Under the pieces are notes generated by a model that searched no databases, had not been told where the DNA came from, and saw only the letters and a list, made by a program, of their open reading frames with translations. Below are positions 42,390 to 51,840 of a stretch of 64,000 nucleotides of DNA, one piece after another. The stretch covers positions 310,001 to 374,000 of the forward strand of contig CAVPLH010000006.1 in the NCBI GenBank assembly GCA_963705955.1, written 5' to 3'. The DNA is from WHSW01 sp963705955. GTDB lineage: Bacteria; Actinomycetota; Thermoleophilia; Solirubrobacterales; 70-9. A program made the translations under genes and the position numbers. Numbering within the stretch: position 1 is the first letter of the stretch; each line of letters begins with the position of its first letter.

Positions 42390-42808
42390 GTGGAAGCCTT
42401 CAGGACGCCCGAGGAGCGGTTCGAGACGACCTGCCGATCTCGATGCTCGTCAAGGGCGCCTGCGCCCGAGGGATGGACGACGGGGTGACCGCCGCCTACG
42501 ACGCGCCGTTTCCGGTTCCCGAGGCGAAGGCCGGCGCGCGCGCGTTCCCGCTCATGCTGCCCACGACCCCTGACGCGCCGGGCGCCGCGGCCGGCCGGCG
42601 GGTGCTCGACGCCCTGCGCAGCGATCAGCGGCCGAAGCTTCACCTCTGGGCCGACTCGGACCCGATCATCCCGTTCGCCGTCGGTGAGCGATTCGCGGCC
42701 GCGATCAACGCCGAGCCCCCTGAGATGATCGAGAACGCCTCGCACTTCCTCCAGGAGGACGCCGGCGAGCAGATCGGTCGCCGGATCGCCGCGTGGCTGG
42801 GAGATTGA
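42390..42808 (+). pseudogene. Haloalkane dehalogenase with large internal deletion
   Basis: The first 13 codons (GTG 42390: VEAFRTPEERFET) match the conserved N-terminus of haloalkane dehalogenases, and 42433-42808 encodes the C-terminal part (ISMLVKGACARGMDDGVTAA, GARAFPLMLPTTPDAPG, WADSDPIIPF, ASHFLQEDAGEQI). The missing part, about 150 codons, carried the nucleophile Asp and the oxyanion Trp. It needs a frame change at the join. Downstream of an intact TetR operator and directly followed by the MMPL gene. Either a real deletion or an assembly collapse. Confidence 0.7.
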
Positions 42809-42809
42809 G

Positions 42810-43919
42810 ATGAGCGGCGCCCTCTACCGCCTCGGCCACTTCTGCGTCCGCCGCCGCCGGCCGGTCGTCGCGCTCTGGTGCGTGTTCATCGTCGGCGTCG
42901 TGGCGGCCGTGGTGATCCTCGGTGCGCAGACGTCGAACAACCTGACGCTGCCGGGCACCGGGTCGACGAAGGCGACGGACCTGCTCGCCAAGTACCTGCC
43001 GCGCGACCAGTTTGGGACCGTCCCGATCGTCCTCGTCTCGGACTCCGGCAAGCTCACCGACAGCGCCAACCGCAAGGCGGTGAACGCGACCGTCAAGTCG
43101 CTCGCCGCCGCCGACGGTGTCTACAAGGCGGTCAGCCCGCTGTCGGACAAGGGGTCCGACGCGCTCTCGAAGGATGGGAAGACCGGCTACATCTCGCTGA
43201 CCCTGACGATCAGCCCCGACGACCTCTCCGAGGACGAGGCGAACACGATCATCGACGCCGCGCAGCCGGCGCGCGACGCCGGGCTCGAGGTCTCGGCGGG
43301 CGGCTACCTCGGCCAGGAGGTCTCGAAGCCTTCGACGCACGTCAGCGAGGTGATCGGGCTCGGCTTCGCGGTCATCATCCTGCTGTTCGCGTTCGGGACC
43401 GCGACGGCGATGTCGCTGCCGATCGTGATCGCGCTCGTCTCGGTGATCGGCGGCCTCTCGCTGATCGGCCTGCTCGGCAATGTCGCCCCGGTGGCGACGG
43501 TGGCTCCGACGCTCGGGCTGATGATCGGGCTCGGGGTCGGGATCGACTACTCGCTGTTCATCGTCACCCGGTATCGGGAGAAGCGACAACAGGGGGTGGA
43601 GACCGACGAGGCGATCGCTCGCACGGTCGCGACCACCGGGAGCGCGATCGTCTTCGCCGGCAGCACCGTGGTCATCGCCCTCGTCTCGTTGCTGTTCGCG
43701 CAAATCCCGATCGTCACCACGCTCGGCTACTCGGCGGCGCTCGTGGTCGTGGTCGCGGTCTGCGCCGCGGTCACCCTGCTTCCCGCCTTGCTGGCGATGC
43801 TCGGCGCGAGGATCGACTCGCTCAAGGTCCCGTTCGGCGGCAAGGGCCACACCGACCACCGACCGCACGGCTGGGCGCGCTGGGCCGAGGGCGTCGCGAG
43901 GCATCCGGGCCGGCGATGA
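42810..43919 (+). CDS. MMPL-family transporter, N-terminal half
   Basis: 369 residues: first transmembrane helix (VVALWCVFIVGVVAAVVIL), a periplasmic loop (TLPGTGSTKATDLL...), and helices 2-6 with the MMPL motif GLGVGIDYSLFIVTRYREK and the proton-relay region. It ends at TGA 43917-43919 just before helix 7. ATG 42810 is 1 base after the dehalogenase stop. RND/MMPL exporters move lipids, glycolipids or drugs with proton energy. The second half starts in an ATGA overlap, so this may be a two-gene transporter or one gene with a frameshift. Confidence 0.85.
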   Translation: MSGALYRLGHFCVRRRRPVVALWCVFIVGVVAAVVILGAQTSNNLTLPGTGSTKATDLLAKYLPRDQFGTVPIVLVSDSGKLTDSANRKAVNATVKSLAAADGVYKAVSPLSDKGSDALSKDGKTGYISLTLTISPDDLSEDEANTIIDAAQPARDAGLEVSAGGYLGQEVSKPSTHVSEVIGLGFAVIILLFAFGTATAMSLPIVIALVSVIGGLSLIGLLGNVAPVATVAPTLGLMIGLGVGIDYSLFIVTRYREKRQQGVETDEAIARTVATTGSAIVFAGSTVVIALVSLLFAQIPIVTTLGYSAALVVVVAVCAAVTLLPALLAMLGARIDSLKVPFGGKGHTDHRPHGWARWAEGVARHPGRR

Positions 43920-45259
43920 CGCTCGCGATCGTGCTCCTGATCGCGCTCGCGATCCCGGTGCTCGACATGCGCCTCGGCCAGGAGGACAACGGCGAGCTTC
44001 CCGAGTCGACTACGGCTCGCCAGGCATACGACGCGATCACGGAAGGCTTCGGGGTCGGCACGAACGGGCCGCTGCTGCTCTCGGTGAAGCTCAACCCACC
44101 GGCCCACAACGACCAGAAGAGCCTCAATCAGCTGAACAAGCAGCAGCAGCAGGCCAAGCAGAAACAGCAGGCGGCTGAGGCGTCGATCGAGCAGCAGCTG
44201 ATCGCCGAGGGCGTGCCGGAACCTCAGGCCCAGCAGGAGGCCGAGCAGCAGGCCGCGTCGCAGGGCCCGAGCAAGGCCAAGCAGCAGAAGACCGCGGAGC
44301 AGAAGAAGTTCCTGCAGTCGACGGCCAGCGACCCCCGGCTGGTGAAGCTTCAGAAGAAGGTCGGCAAGGCGAAGGACGTGAAGTCGGTCTCCGGGGTCAA
44401 GGTGAGCTCGAACGGCGACGCGGCGGTGTTCAGCGCGATCCCGAAGACGGCGCCGTCCGCGTACGCGACCCAGGACGTCGTCAACGACCTCCGCGACAAC
44501 GTGCTCCCGTCGGCCCCCAAGGGCGTGACGACGTTCGTCGGCGGCACCACCGCGAGCTACATCGATCTCGCCGACCTGATCGGCGAGAAGCTGCCGTCGG
44601 TGATCGTCATCGTGGTCGCGCTCGCGTTCCTGCTGCTGATGCTCGCGTTCCGCTCGCTCGTCGTGCCCGCGACCGCGGCGCTCATGAACCTGCTCTCGGT
44701 CGCCGCCGCCTACGGCGTCCTCACGGCGGTGTTCGAGAAGGGATTCGGGCTCTCGTTGATCGGGCTCCCGCACGAGACCCCGATCCAGAGCTTCGTGCCG
44801 CTGCTGATGTTCGCGATCCTCTTCGGGCTCTCGATGGACTACCAGGTGTTCCTGCTCAGCCGGGTCCGCGAGCACTATGCGGCGGACGGCGACAACCGCA
44901 AGGCGGTGATCGACGGGGTCGCGACCAGCGCCCGGGTGATCACGTCGGCGGCGCTGATCATGGTCACCGTCTTCGCCAGCTTCATCCTCAACGGCGACCC
45001 GGTGGTGAAGCAGTTCGGCGTCGGCCTCTCGGCTGCGATCGCCGTCGACGCGACGATCGTGCGCTGCCTGTTGGTGCCGGCGACGATGGTGCTGCTGGGG
45101 AAGTCGAACTGGTGGCTCCCGGGCTGGCTCGAGCGCATCCTTCCGCACGTCGGCCTCGAGAGCGAGGAGTCGCTGCCGCCGCTGCCGCCGACGTCCGCGG
45201 GACCGCGGGCGGCACCGGTGACGCCGGAGCCGGCGCCGTCCGCGCCCGACGCGGACTAG
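43916..45259 (+). CDS. MMPL-family transporter, C-terminal half
   Basis: 447 residues from ATG 43916, overlapping the stop of the first half by ATGA. Begins at helix 7 (MTLAIVLLIALAIPVL), has a second periplasmic loop with a 60-residue Gln/Lys-rich insertion (SLNQLNKQQQQAKQKQQAAE) and a long coiled coil, then helices 8-12 with LFGLSMDYQVFLLSRVREHY and AIAVDATIVRCLLVPATMVL. The C-terminal tail is Pro-rich. Together with 42810-43919 it completes one transporter. The insertion looks like a coiled coil for partner binding outside the membrane. Confidence 0.85.
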   Translation: MTLAIVLLIALAIPVLDMRLGQEDNGELPESTTARQAYDAITEGFGVGTNGPLLLSVKLNPPAHNDQKSLNQLNKQQQQAKQKQQAAEASIEQQLIAEGVPEPQAQQEAEQQAASQGPSKAKQQKTAEQKKFLQSTASDPRLVKLQKKVGKAKDVKSVSGVKVSSNGDAAVFSAIPKTAPSAYATQDVVNDLRDNVLPSAPKGVTTFVGGTTASYIDLADLIGEKLPSVIVIVVALAFLLLMLAFRSLVVPATAALMNLLSVAAAYGVLTAVFEKGFGLSLIGLPHETPIQSFVPLLMFAILFGLSMDYQVFLLSRVREHYAADGDNRKAVIDGVATSARVITSAALIMVTVFASFILNGDPVVKQFGVGLSAAIAVDATIVRCLLVPATMVLLGKSNWWLPGWLERILPHVGLESEESLPPLPPTSAGPRAAPVTPEPAPSAPDAD

Positions 45260-45271
45260 CGACCCGCTGAG

Positions 45272-46241
45272 CTACGCGACCGCCGAGCGTCGCTCGCGCT
45301 CGAGTACCTCTCGGAGGTCGCCGATCACGCTCTCGGGCTCCCGCGTCACCTGCTGCCAGGTGTAGCGGTGAACGCGGTATCCCGCCCCGCGGAGGATCAG
45401 GTCCCGGTGGCGATCGCGCTCGGCCGCCGCCGCCCGGTCGTGTGCCGCGTGTCCGTCGAGCTCGACGACGACCCGCTGGTTGCGCCACAGCGCGTCGACC
45501 ATCAGACCATCGACGAACACGTTCACCTCCGGGATCGGGAGCGCGACGGCGTCGCAGAGCTCCAGGAATCGCCGCTCGAGCTCACTGCGTGTGCGCGCGA
45601 GCGACGGGGAGATGGCGCCGCAGCGCCTCGCGCAACGCGCCCGCCCCTCGGTGGCCGCGACCGAGGATCACGCCGATCTCGGCGGGATCGAGCAACCGCC
45701 TGTGGTCGGCTTCGGCGAGCGCTCGACGCAGATCGCCGAACGACACGGTCCCGGCCAGGTCGACGAGCGTCCGGGAGACCGGGGTCACACGGAGGCGCTT
45801 GTGCCGGACCACGTCGAGCTCGCGCGGCGTGTGGATGCGGACGCTCGGCAACGACCGAACCCGCCGCGGGCCGCTGATCTGGACGATTCGCGGCGAGCTC
45901 GAGAACAGATCCCACCACCAGGCGGCCGTCTGGTGGCTGAGCGCCGCACCCGGCCCGGCGTAGAGGAGGGCGGCGACGAGCGCTCCCGTGGGTGTGCGCG
46001 GCTCGGCGCCGACGGCGTAGACGCCCGGGTGGACTCTGCAGAGGCGGCCGGCGGCGAGCCAGCGCGAGATCGTCGTCCCGCTGACGCCCTGGCGAACCAG
46101 CTGCGCCCGGGTGATCAGGCCCCACTGACGTCTCGCGACCTCCGCCACGCGAACCGATGCAAGGTGCGCCCGAGGGGTGGGCGCGGGTTGCGTCAGTTCG
46201 GACACGGGGACGAGGATCGGCCCCAGACCCGCGCCGATCAA
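45272..46241 (-). CDS. AbiEi-type winged-helix/DUF559 endonuclease-like protein, frame broken at 45602
   Basis: The N-terminal part (46241-45602) has a winged helix (RVAEVARRQWGLITRAQLVR) and the AbiEi-like core (GRLCRVHPGVYAVG, TGALVAALLYAG). After removal of the C at 45602 (CGAG context) it continues LPVLARTRSELERRF into DUF559: VNVFVDGLMVDALWRNQRVV, ELDGHAAH and YRVHRYTWQQVTREPE, a Vsr-like fold. Full proteins of this plan are common in actinobacteria and usually called AbiEi antitoxin-domain/DUF559 proteins. No partner toxin is adjacent, so it is a solitary protein and a toxin-antitoxin role is unsupported. Confidence 0.75.
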
Positions 46242-46262
46242 GGCGTGATCGCGACGAAAGCG

Positions 46263-47058
46263 CTACGCGTGGCGCTCGAGGAACGGGACGACGGCGCGGT
46301 CGAAGTCGTCGGGGCGCTCGAGGTTCGGGAGATGGGCGGTGTCGGCGATCTCGACCCGTTCGGCGCCGGCGACACCGTCGGCGATCGCCGCCGCTCCGGC
46401 GTTGACGCTCGGCTGATCGAGTGCTCCGGTGACGACGAGCGTCGGGACGCCGACCTCGCCCAGCCGCCCGACCGCGGGCGGATCGAGCTCGGCGGGCTCG
46501 ACGTCGGAGTCGCCCTGGCGTTCGATCAGGGCGTGGTTGATCGCCGAGATCGTCCCGCGCACCCCGGGGTCGACGTCGGTCGGATCGCGACCGACGCCGT
46601 CGACCCACATCCGCAGCTCGAGCTCGTTCGCCGGCTCGATCCCGTCGCGCCGGTAGACCGCGTCGATCTCCTCGAAGCGGGCCAGGTGCTCGGGCGGCGT
46701 GCTCCCACCCGGACGGCGTCGTGACGACGAGGACGAGCGCCGAGACGCGCTCCGGCGCCGCCAGCGCCAGGTCGAGCGCCGCCGCGCCTCCCATCGAGGC
46801 CCCGATCACGGTCGCGCGATCGACCGCGACGGCGTCGAGGACCTCGAGCGCGTCGAGGTGCAGCGAGAAGTCGCCCTCGGGGTCGGCCGAGTCGCCGAAG
46901 CCGCGGTGGTCGTAGCGGATGACCGTGAATCGGTCTCGCCATCGCTCGGCCTGCGGGTCCCACATCGTCCGATCCGCGATCCCCTCGTGCAGGAGAAGGA
47001 CGGCGGGGCCGGAGCCCGATACCTCGTACGCGATCCCGGACTCGGTCCGTCGGCTCAA
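46263..47058 (-). CDS. Alpha/beta hydrolase, frame broken near 46688
   Basis: Starts with TTG 47058 in a TTGA overlap with the DUF2993 gene stop. Motifs: LLLHEGIADRTMWDPQ (oxyanion), YDHRGFGDSADP, GASMGGAAAL (nucleophile), then, after removal of one base at 46688, ARDLARFEEIDAVYRRDG, VTGALDQPSVN (acid) and DTAHLPNLERPD (His). Likely an enol-lactonase or esterase-like enzyme. Complete except for the frame break. Confidence 0.75.
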
Positions 47059-47676
47059 AGCTGGATCACGATCGCGGATGTAATCAGCTCGGCCAGCGAC
47101 CCGGTGGGGATCCCGGCGACGGTGCCGCCGCCCGAGACCACCTGGACGCGGCCGTTCTCGCTCGTCAGCTGCATGTCGAGCTCGACCGGGACCGGAGTGT
47201 CCTGGGGACCGAAGAACTGGCCGAGGATCTGGTCGAGGACGCCGTCCCGCGGGCAGCTGTGCGACCTGCAGCCCGGCGTCGACGAGGTCGGCCGCCGACG
47301 TGCGCCCGACGGTCGTCAGGTGGTACGGAGCCGGAGACTCGCGCGTCAGGTGGAAGCTCTGAAGCTCGAACGGTCCGGCCTTCGAATCGTCGATCGCGAT
47401 GTCGACGACGCCGAACCCGTCGAGCTTGTCGAAGACGCTCCCACGACGGTCGAGGGCGAGGTCGAGGCCGTTCGCCTCGACCTGGAAGCGCTCGCCGTCG
47501 CCGAACAAGAGCCGCAGGGCCGGCACCGCGCCGAGGGTCACGTCGGCGGTCCCGCCGCCCTCGGTGAGCCGACTCTCGATCCGCCGGGCGCCGATCGCCG
47601 GAATCAGGATCTGGCTCCCGACGAGCAGGAAGACGACCACGGCGGCCGTGATCAGTCCCCAGCGAGCGCGCGACAT
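47055..47676 (-). CDS. DUF2993 (LmeA-like) lipid-binding protein, frame broken near 47250
   Basis: From ATG 47676: a transmembrane or signal segment (GLITAAVVVFLLVGSQILI), then ARRIESRLTEGGGTADVTLG and VEANGLDLALDRR, matching DUF2993 proteins such as mycobacterial LmeA that bind phospholipids outside the membrane. Past the break near 47250 (an extra base in the CCC of CTGCCCGCGG) it continues DGVLDQILGQFFGPQ and TSENGRVQVVSGGGTVAG to a final IVIQL. It is the first of two coupled genes with the hydrolase. Confidence 0.72.
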
Positions 47677-47809
47677 GCCGGAAGCTTTGCAGGCGGACCA
47701 CGCCGTCCCTGCGCGCAGGCGCCGCCGCACGCGGCCGTCGCCGTCGTCCCGGCGAGCGGCGCGCGCGGTAGATTTCGCGGGCCACTGATCGAGAAAGGGG
47801 TCCGCCCGA

Positions 47810-49993
47810 ATGGAGGTGGGTACGAACCGGCGGACCGGACACCACCAGGGTCGCTTCAGGTCGATCGCCAGCATCTCGCTGGCGGTGCTCGGGGCCGTTC
47901 TCGCTGTGGTCGGCGCCGTATTGCTGTACGCGCGGACCGAGATCGTCGACGAGGGCGCGTTCGCCGACCATGCCGCCGCGGCGCTCGAGAACGACGCGGT
48001 CAGTCACCTGCTCGCGACCGAGATCACCGTCCAGATCGCCGAGAAGGGCTCAGCCGATCTCGTCGCCGGGCGGCCGCTGATCCAGTCAGTGGTCGACACG
48101 GTGATCGGCAGCAAGCCGTTCGGGCAGATCTTTCGCCAGGCGGCGGTGCAGGCGAACCGGGTGCTGTTCGTGCGCGATCGCAACAACGTCGCCCTGCAGC
48201 TCGCCGACGCGATGGAGGTCGTCCGCTTCGGCCTCCAGTCGGTATCGCCGAAGCTCGCCGACGAACTTCCGCGCTCGATCGACCTCACCCTGCTGAAGCT
48301 GAAGAAGCGCGCCTTCGCCCGCCAGAGCCTCGCGATCGCCGACCAGGTCCGCTGGCTCGGGATCGTCGCGCCACTACTCGCCCTGATCGCGTTCGTGGCC
48401 TCGGTCGCGCTCGCGCCCGACCGCCGGGTCGGCGTCCTGCGTGCGGCGATCGCAGTCGCTGCAGCGGGAATCGTCCTGGCGATCACGCTGCTGATCGTCC
48501 GCGCCCGCATCCTCGCGGGGGTGTTCGGCAGCGACGAGGTCACCGATGCCGACGTCCGTGGCGCGATCGGCGGCGTTCTCGACGCCTTCTTCGGGGGCCT
48601 GTTCGCCTGGGCGCTCGGGCTTGCGCTGCTCGGCCTGATCGTCGGAGGCGCCTCGGCGGTGCTCGATCCCGAGCGCGCCGAGGATCCGGTGACGAAGCTT
48701 CGCCGGCGGATCACGGAGCGCCCGCGGACGACCGCCGGCCGCGCACTGCGGGCCGTGCTCGCGATCGGAGCCGGGCTCCTGGTGGCGCTCGACACGACCT
48801 TCGCGCTCCAGGTCTTCGGACTGCTGGCCGGGGCGTACCTGATCTACTTCGGAAGCGGCGAGCTGCTGCTGTTGCTGCAACCGCCGACCGCGCCCGGCGA
48901 GGAGCACAAGCAGGTCCGGACGCGGGCGCTGCAACGGACCGCGATCGCCGCCGGCGTCACGGTCGCGGTCGTCGCGATCGCCGTGGTGGTGTTCACGGGG
49001 AGCGCCGGGAACCCGAACAAGGCGTTGGCGACCCCGGCCGATGGCTGCAACGGGTCGCGGGCCCTGTGCAAGCTGAGGCTCAGCGACGTGGTCTTCGCGG
49101 GCACCCACAACTCGTTCTCCGCCGCGGACAGCCCGAACTGGTTCATCGCCAACCAGCGGCGGACGATCAGCCGCCAGCTCGAGGACGGCGTCCGGCTCCT
49201 GCTGCTCGACCCGCACTGGGGGATCGCCGATGCCAAGGGCCGGGTGCGAACCGACTTCGAGGCCGAGGGCCGTGACCGCAACCGGGTCGCGAAGGCGATG
49301 CCGCCGGCGACGCTCGCGGCCGCCGAGCGCCTCGCCGGGAGCTTCGGGGTGCGCGCGAACACCGGCGGCGAGCCCGACGTCTTCCTCTGTCACACGGCAT
49401 GCGAGCTCGGGGCGACGAAGATGGTCGACGCGCTGACCGACATCCGCGAGTTCCTCGACCGTAACCGCGACGAGGTCGTGATCCTGTTCATCGAGCCCTA
49501 CGTCCCGCCGTCGGCGATCCGGGACACCTTCGAGCGCTCCGGGATCGAGCACTACGCCGCGGTCCTCGACCGGGGGCTGCCGCTGCCGACCCTGGGCGAG
49601 CTGGTGAGCTCGGATCATCGCCTCGTCGTGTTCACCGAGCGCGACGCCGACGGCACGGTGCCGTGGTACCTCGACGGCTTCTCGTTCGTCCAGGACACTC
49701 CGCTCGGCGCCACGACCCCGGACGAGCTGAGCTGCAAGCTCAACCGGGGTACCCGCGACAGCCCGATGCTGATGCTCAACCAGTGGGCCGACGTGTTCCC
49801 GCCGCGCGCCAGCGCCAATCCGGGCTTCCAGACGAAGCAGGCGATCATCGGTCGCGCGCACGAGTGCGCACGAAAGCGCGGCCTCCCGGTCAACCTGATC
49901 GCCGTCGACTACTACGACCAGGGAGATCTGATCGACTCCGTGGCGAAGCTGAATCGTGAGAGGATCAGGGCCGCTCGAGGGAAGAACAGGTGA
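47810..49993 (+). CDS. Multi-pass membrane protein with extracellular PI-PLC-like phosphodiesterase domain
   Basis: 727 residues. N-terminal ~420 residues: one helix (SISLAVLGAVLAVVGAVLLY), an extracytoplasmic helical loop, then four to five helices up to VAVVAIAVVVF. C-terminal domain (425-720) is PI-PLC X-type: FAGTHNSFSAADS (first His), RQLEDGVRLLLLDPHW, FLCHTACELG (second His) and ILFIEPYVPP. Bacterial PI-PLC enzymes cleave phosphatidylinositol; here the domain may act on an outer lipid. Many actinobacterial proteins of this shape remain uncharacterised. It leads into the glycosyltransferase gene 4 bases later. Confidence 0.82.
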   Translation: MEVGTNRRTGHHQGRFRSIASISLAVLGAVLAVVGAVLLYARTEIVDEGAFADHAAAALENDAVSHLLATEITVQIAEKGSADLVAGRPLIQSVVDTVIGSKPFGQIFRQAAVQANRVLFVRDRNNVALQLADAMEVVRFGLQSVSPKLADELPRSIDLTLLKLKKRAFARQSLAIADQVRWLGIVAPLLALIAFVASVALAPDRRVGVLRAAIAVAAAGIVLAITLLIVRARILAGVFGSDEVTDADVRGAIGGVLDAFFGGLFAWALGLALLGLIVGGASAVLDPERAEDPVTKLRRRITERPRTTAGRALRAVLAIGAGLLVALDTTFALQVFGLLAGAYLIYFGSGELLLLLQPPTAPGEEHKQVRTRALQRTAIAAGVTVAVVAIAVVVFTGSAGNPNKALATPADGCNGSRALCKLRLSDVVFAGTHNSFSAADSPNWFIANQRRTISRQLEDGVRLLLLDPHWGIADAKGRVRTDFEAEGRDRNRVAKAMPPATLAAAERLAGSFGVRANTGGEPDVFLCHTACELGATKMVDALTDIREFLDRNRDEVVILFIEPYVPPSAIRDTFERSGIEHYAAVLDRGLPLPTLGELVSSDHRLVVFTERDADGTVPWYLDGFSFVQDTPLGATTPDELSCKLNRGTRDSPMLMLNQWADVFPPRASANPGFQTKQAIIGRAHECARKRGLPVNLIAVDYYDQGDLIDSVAKLNRERIRAARGKNR

Positions 49994-49997
49994 GGTA

Positions 49998-51834
49998 ATG
50001 CGGGTGCTGTACGGCGTCAACGGGGAGGGGATGGGCCATGCGACGCGATCGCGGGTCGTGATCGAGGAGCTGCTCGAGCGCCACGACGTTCGCGTCGTCG
50101 CCTCCGGCGCCGCGTTCCGCTATCTGTCCGAGCGCCTGCCCCGGGTCGACGAGGTTTTCGGGCCGAGCTTCGCGATGCAGGAGGGCGAGATCCAGCGCTG
50201 GCAGACCGTTCTGCAGAACGTGCGCAACGCCCGCCGCGACATGCCCGAGACGGTGCGCAACTGGATCTCGACGGTCGACGAGTGGAAGCCAGAGATCGTG
50301 CTCACCGACTTCGAGCCGCTCGCGGGAATGTTCGCGCGGGTGACCCGCACGCCGATGATCGCGATCGACAACATCAACATGCTCGACCGCTGTCGACACG
50401 ACGCCGAGATCGTCGGCGAGCAGCGCGAGGACTTCCTGATGGCGAAGGCCGTGACGCGTTCGATGGTCCCCGGCGCGGTGGAGTACATCGTGCTCACCTT
50501 CTTCAGGTCGCCCGTCGCGCGCGGCGGGACGACACTGGTGCCCCCGATCGTCCGGCCGGAGATCATCTCCGCGGTGCCCGAGCGCGGCGAGCACCTCGTG
50601 GTCTACTCGAGCGGCGACCCGCAGGCTGCTCGAGGACCTCGCCGCGAGCGGCGTTCCGTGCCGGATCTATGGGATGCGCGACGACGCGCCCGAGGACCGG
50701 GTCGAGGCCGAGAGCCTCGACTACCGCCCGCGCTCGAACGAAGGATTCGTCGATGACCTGCGCACCTCGCGTGGCGTCGTCGCCGGCGGCGGCTTCTCGC
50801 TGCTCAGCGAGGCGGTCTACCTCGGCAAGCCCGTGCTCGCGATCCCGCTGCGGGGCCAGTTCGAGCAGATGATGAACGCGCGCTATCTGGAGCGCGACGG
50901 GTACGGTCTCTGTGCCCCGGTGGTGACGCGCGAGATTCTCGGGGAGTTCCTGGAGCGGCTCGGCGAGTTCGAGCGCGCCCTGGCCGGCTACGAACAGGAG
51001 GGCAATTCGGTGACCTTGAAGACGATCGAGCAGCACGCGATCGCGGTTGCGGCGGCGCAACCGCGCGCAGCTGCGCCGGGAGCGGCGCGGCGCCCGCAAG
51101 AGGACGGCGCGATGAGGCGGGCGGCGATCGCCGCGGCCGGCCTCGGCGCGGCCGGGGTGGGCGTCTTGCTCGGCCAATGGCCGACGGCCCAGGTCTACGG
51201 GCCGACGATCTGTCGCGGATCGACCGCCGGACGGCGGATCGCGCTCACCTACGACGACGGGCCGAACCCCGCCTTCACGCCGGAGCTGATGCGGATCCTC
51301 GACCGCTACGACGCCCGGGCGACGTTCTTTCTGATCGGCGAGTGGGCGGAGCGGGAGCCGGGGCTGATCCGGGAGCTCGAGGCCGCCGGGCACGCGATCG
51401 GCAACCACACCTACACCCATCCGACGATGCCGATGCTCTCGACGGCGGGTGTCACCGAGGAGATGGCGCGCTGCCGGGCCGCGGTCGAGGCGTCCGGGGT
51501 GCAGTTCTCGACCGTCGGCCATGAGTCCCTGATGCGGCCGCCGTACGGTCGCCGCCGCCCGGGTACGCTGCGCGCGGTCAGAGCCGCCGGATACGTGCCG
51601 GTCACCTGGTCGGTGACCTGCTACGACTGGCGCAAGTCCGCGACGACGGCAAAGATCGCGCGCCGCGCCGGCCGCGCGATCGAGGGCGAGATCGTGCTCC
51701 TGCACGACGGCAGCAACGAGACCCCGACCGCCGACCGGGCGGCCTCGGTCGCTGCGACCGAGGAGGTCCTGCGCCGCCGGACCGCGGAGGGCTACAGCTT
51801 CGTCACCGTGCCCGAGCTCGTCGCCGAGGCCTGA
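49998..51834 (+). CDS. Glycosyltransferase fused to NodB-type polysaccharide deacetylase, frame broken at 50628
   Basis: From ATG 49998: MGHATRSRVVIEELL and TDFEPLAGMFARVTRTPMIA match the MJ1255/GT28-like glycosyltransferases; the donor-binding half continues (after removing the G at 50628) with LEDLAASGVPCRIYGM, GGGFSLLSEAVYLGKPVLA and PLRGQFEQMMNARYLE. With no stop in between, an Ala-rich linker and a hydrophobic segment (AAIAAAGLGAAGVGVLLG) lead to a NodB domain: ALTYDDGPNPAFT, IGNHTYTHPTMP, RPPYGRRRPG and LLHDGSNETP. ATG 51112 could start a separate deacetylase. As read, a cytosolic transferase is joined to an outside-facing deacetylase. Confidence 0.75.
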
Positions 51835-51840
51835 TCCCGG

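Noticed and set aside
45272..46241. A toxin-antitoxin pair
   Set aside because: Only the AbiEi/DUF559 protein is present; the neighbours are a transporter and a hydrolase, with no AbiEii-like toxin.
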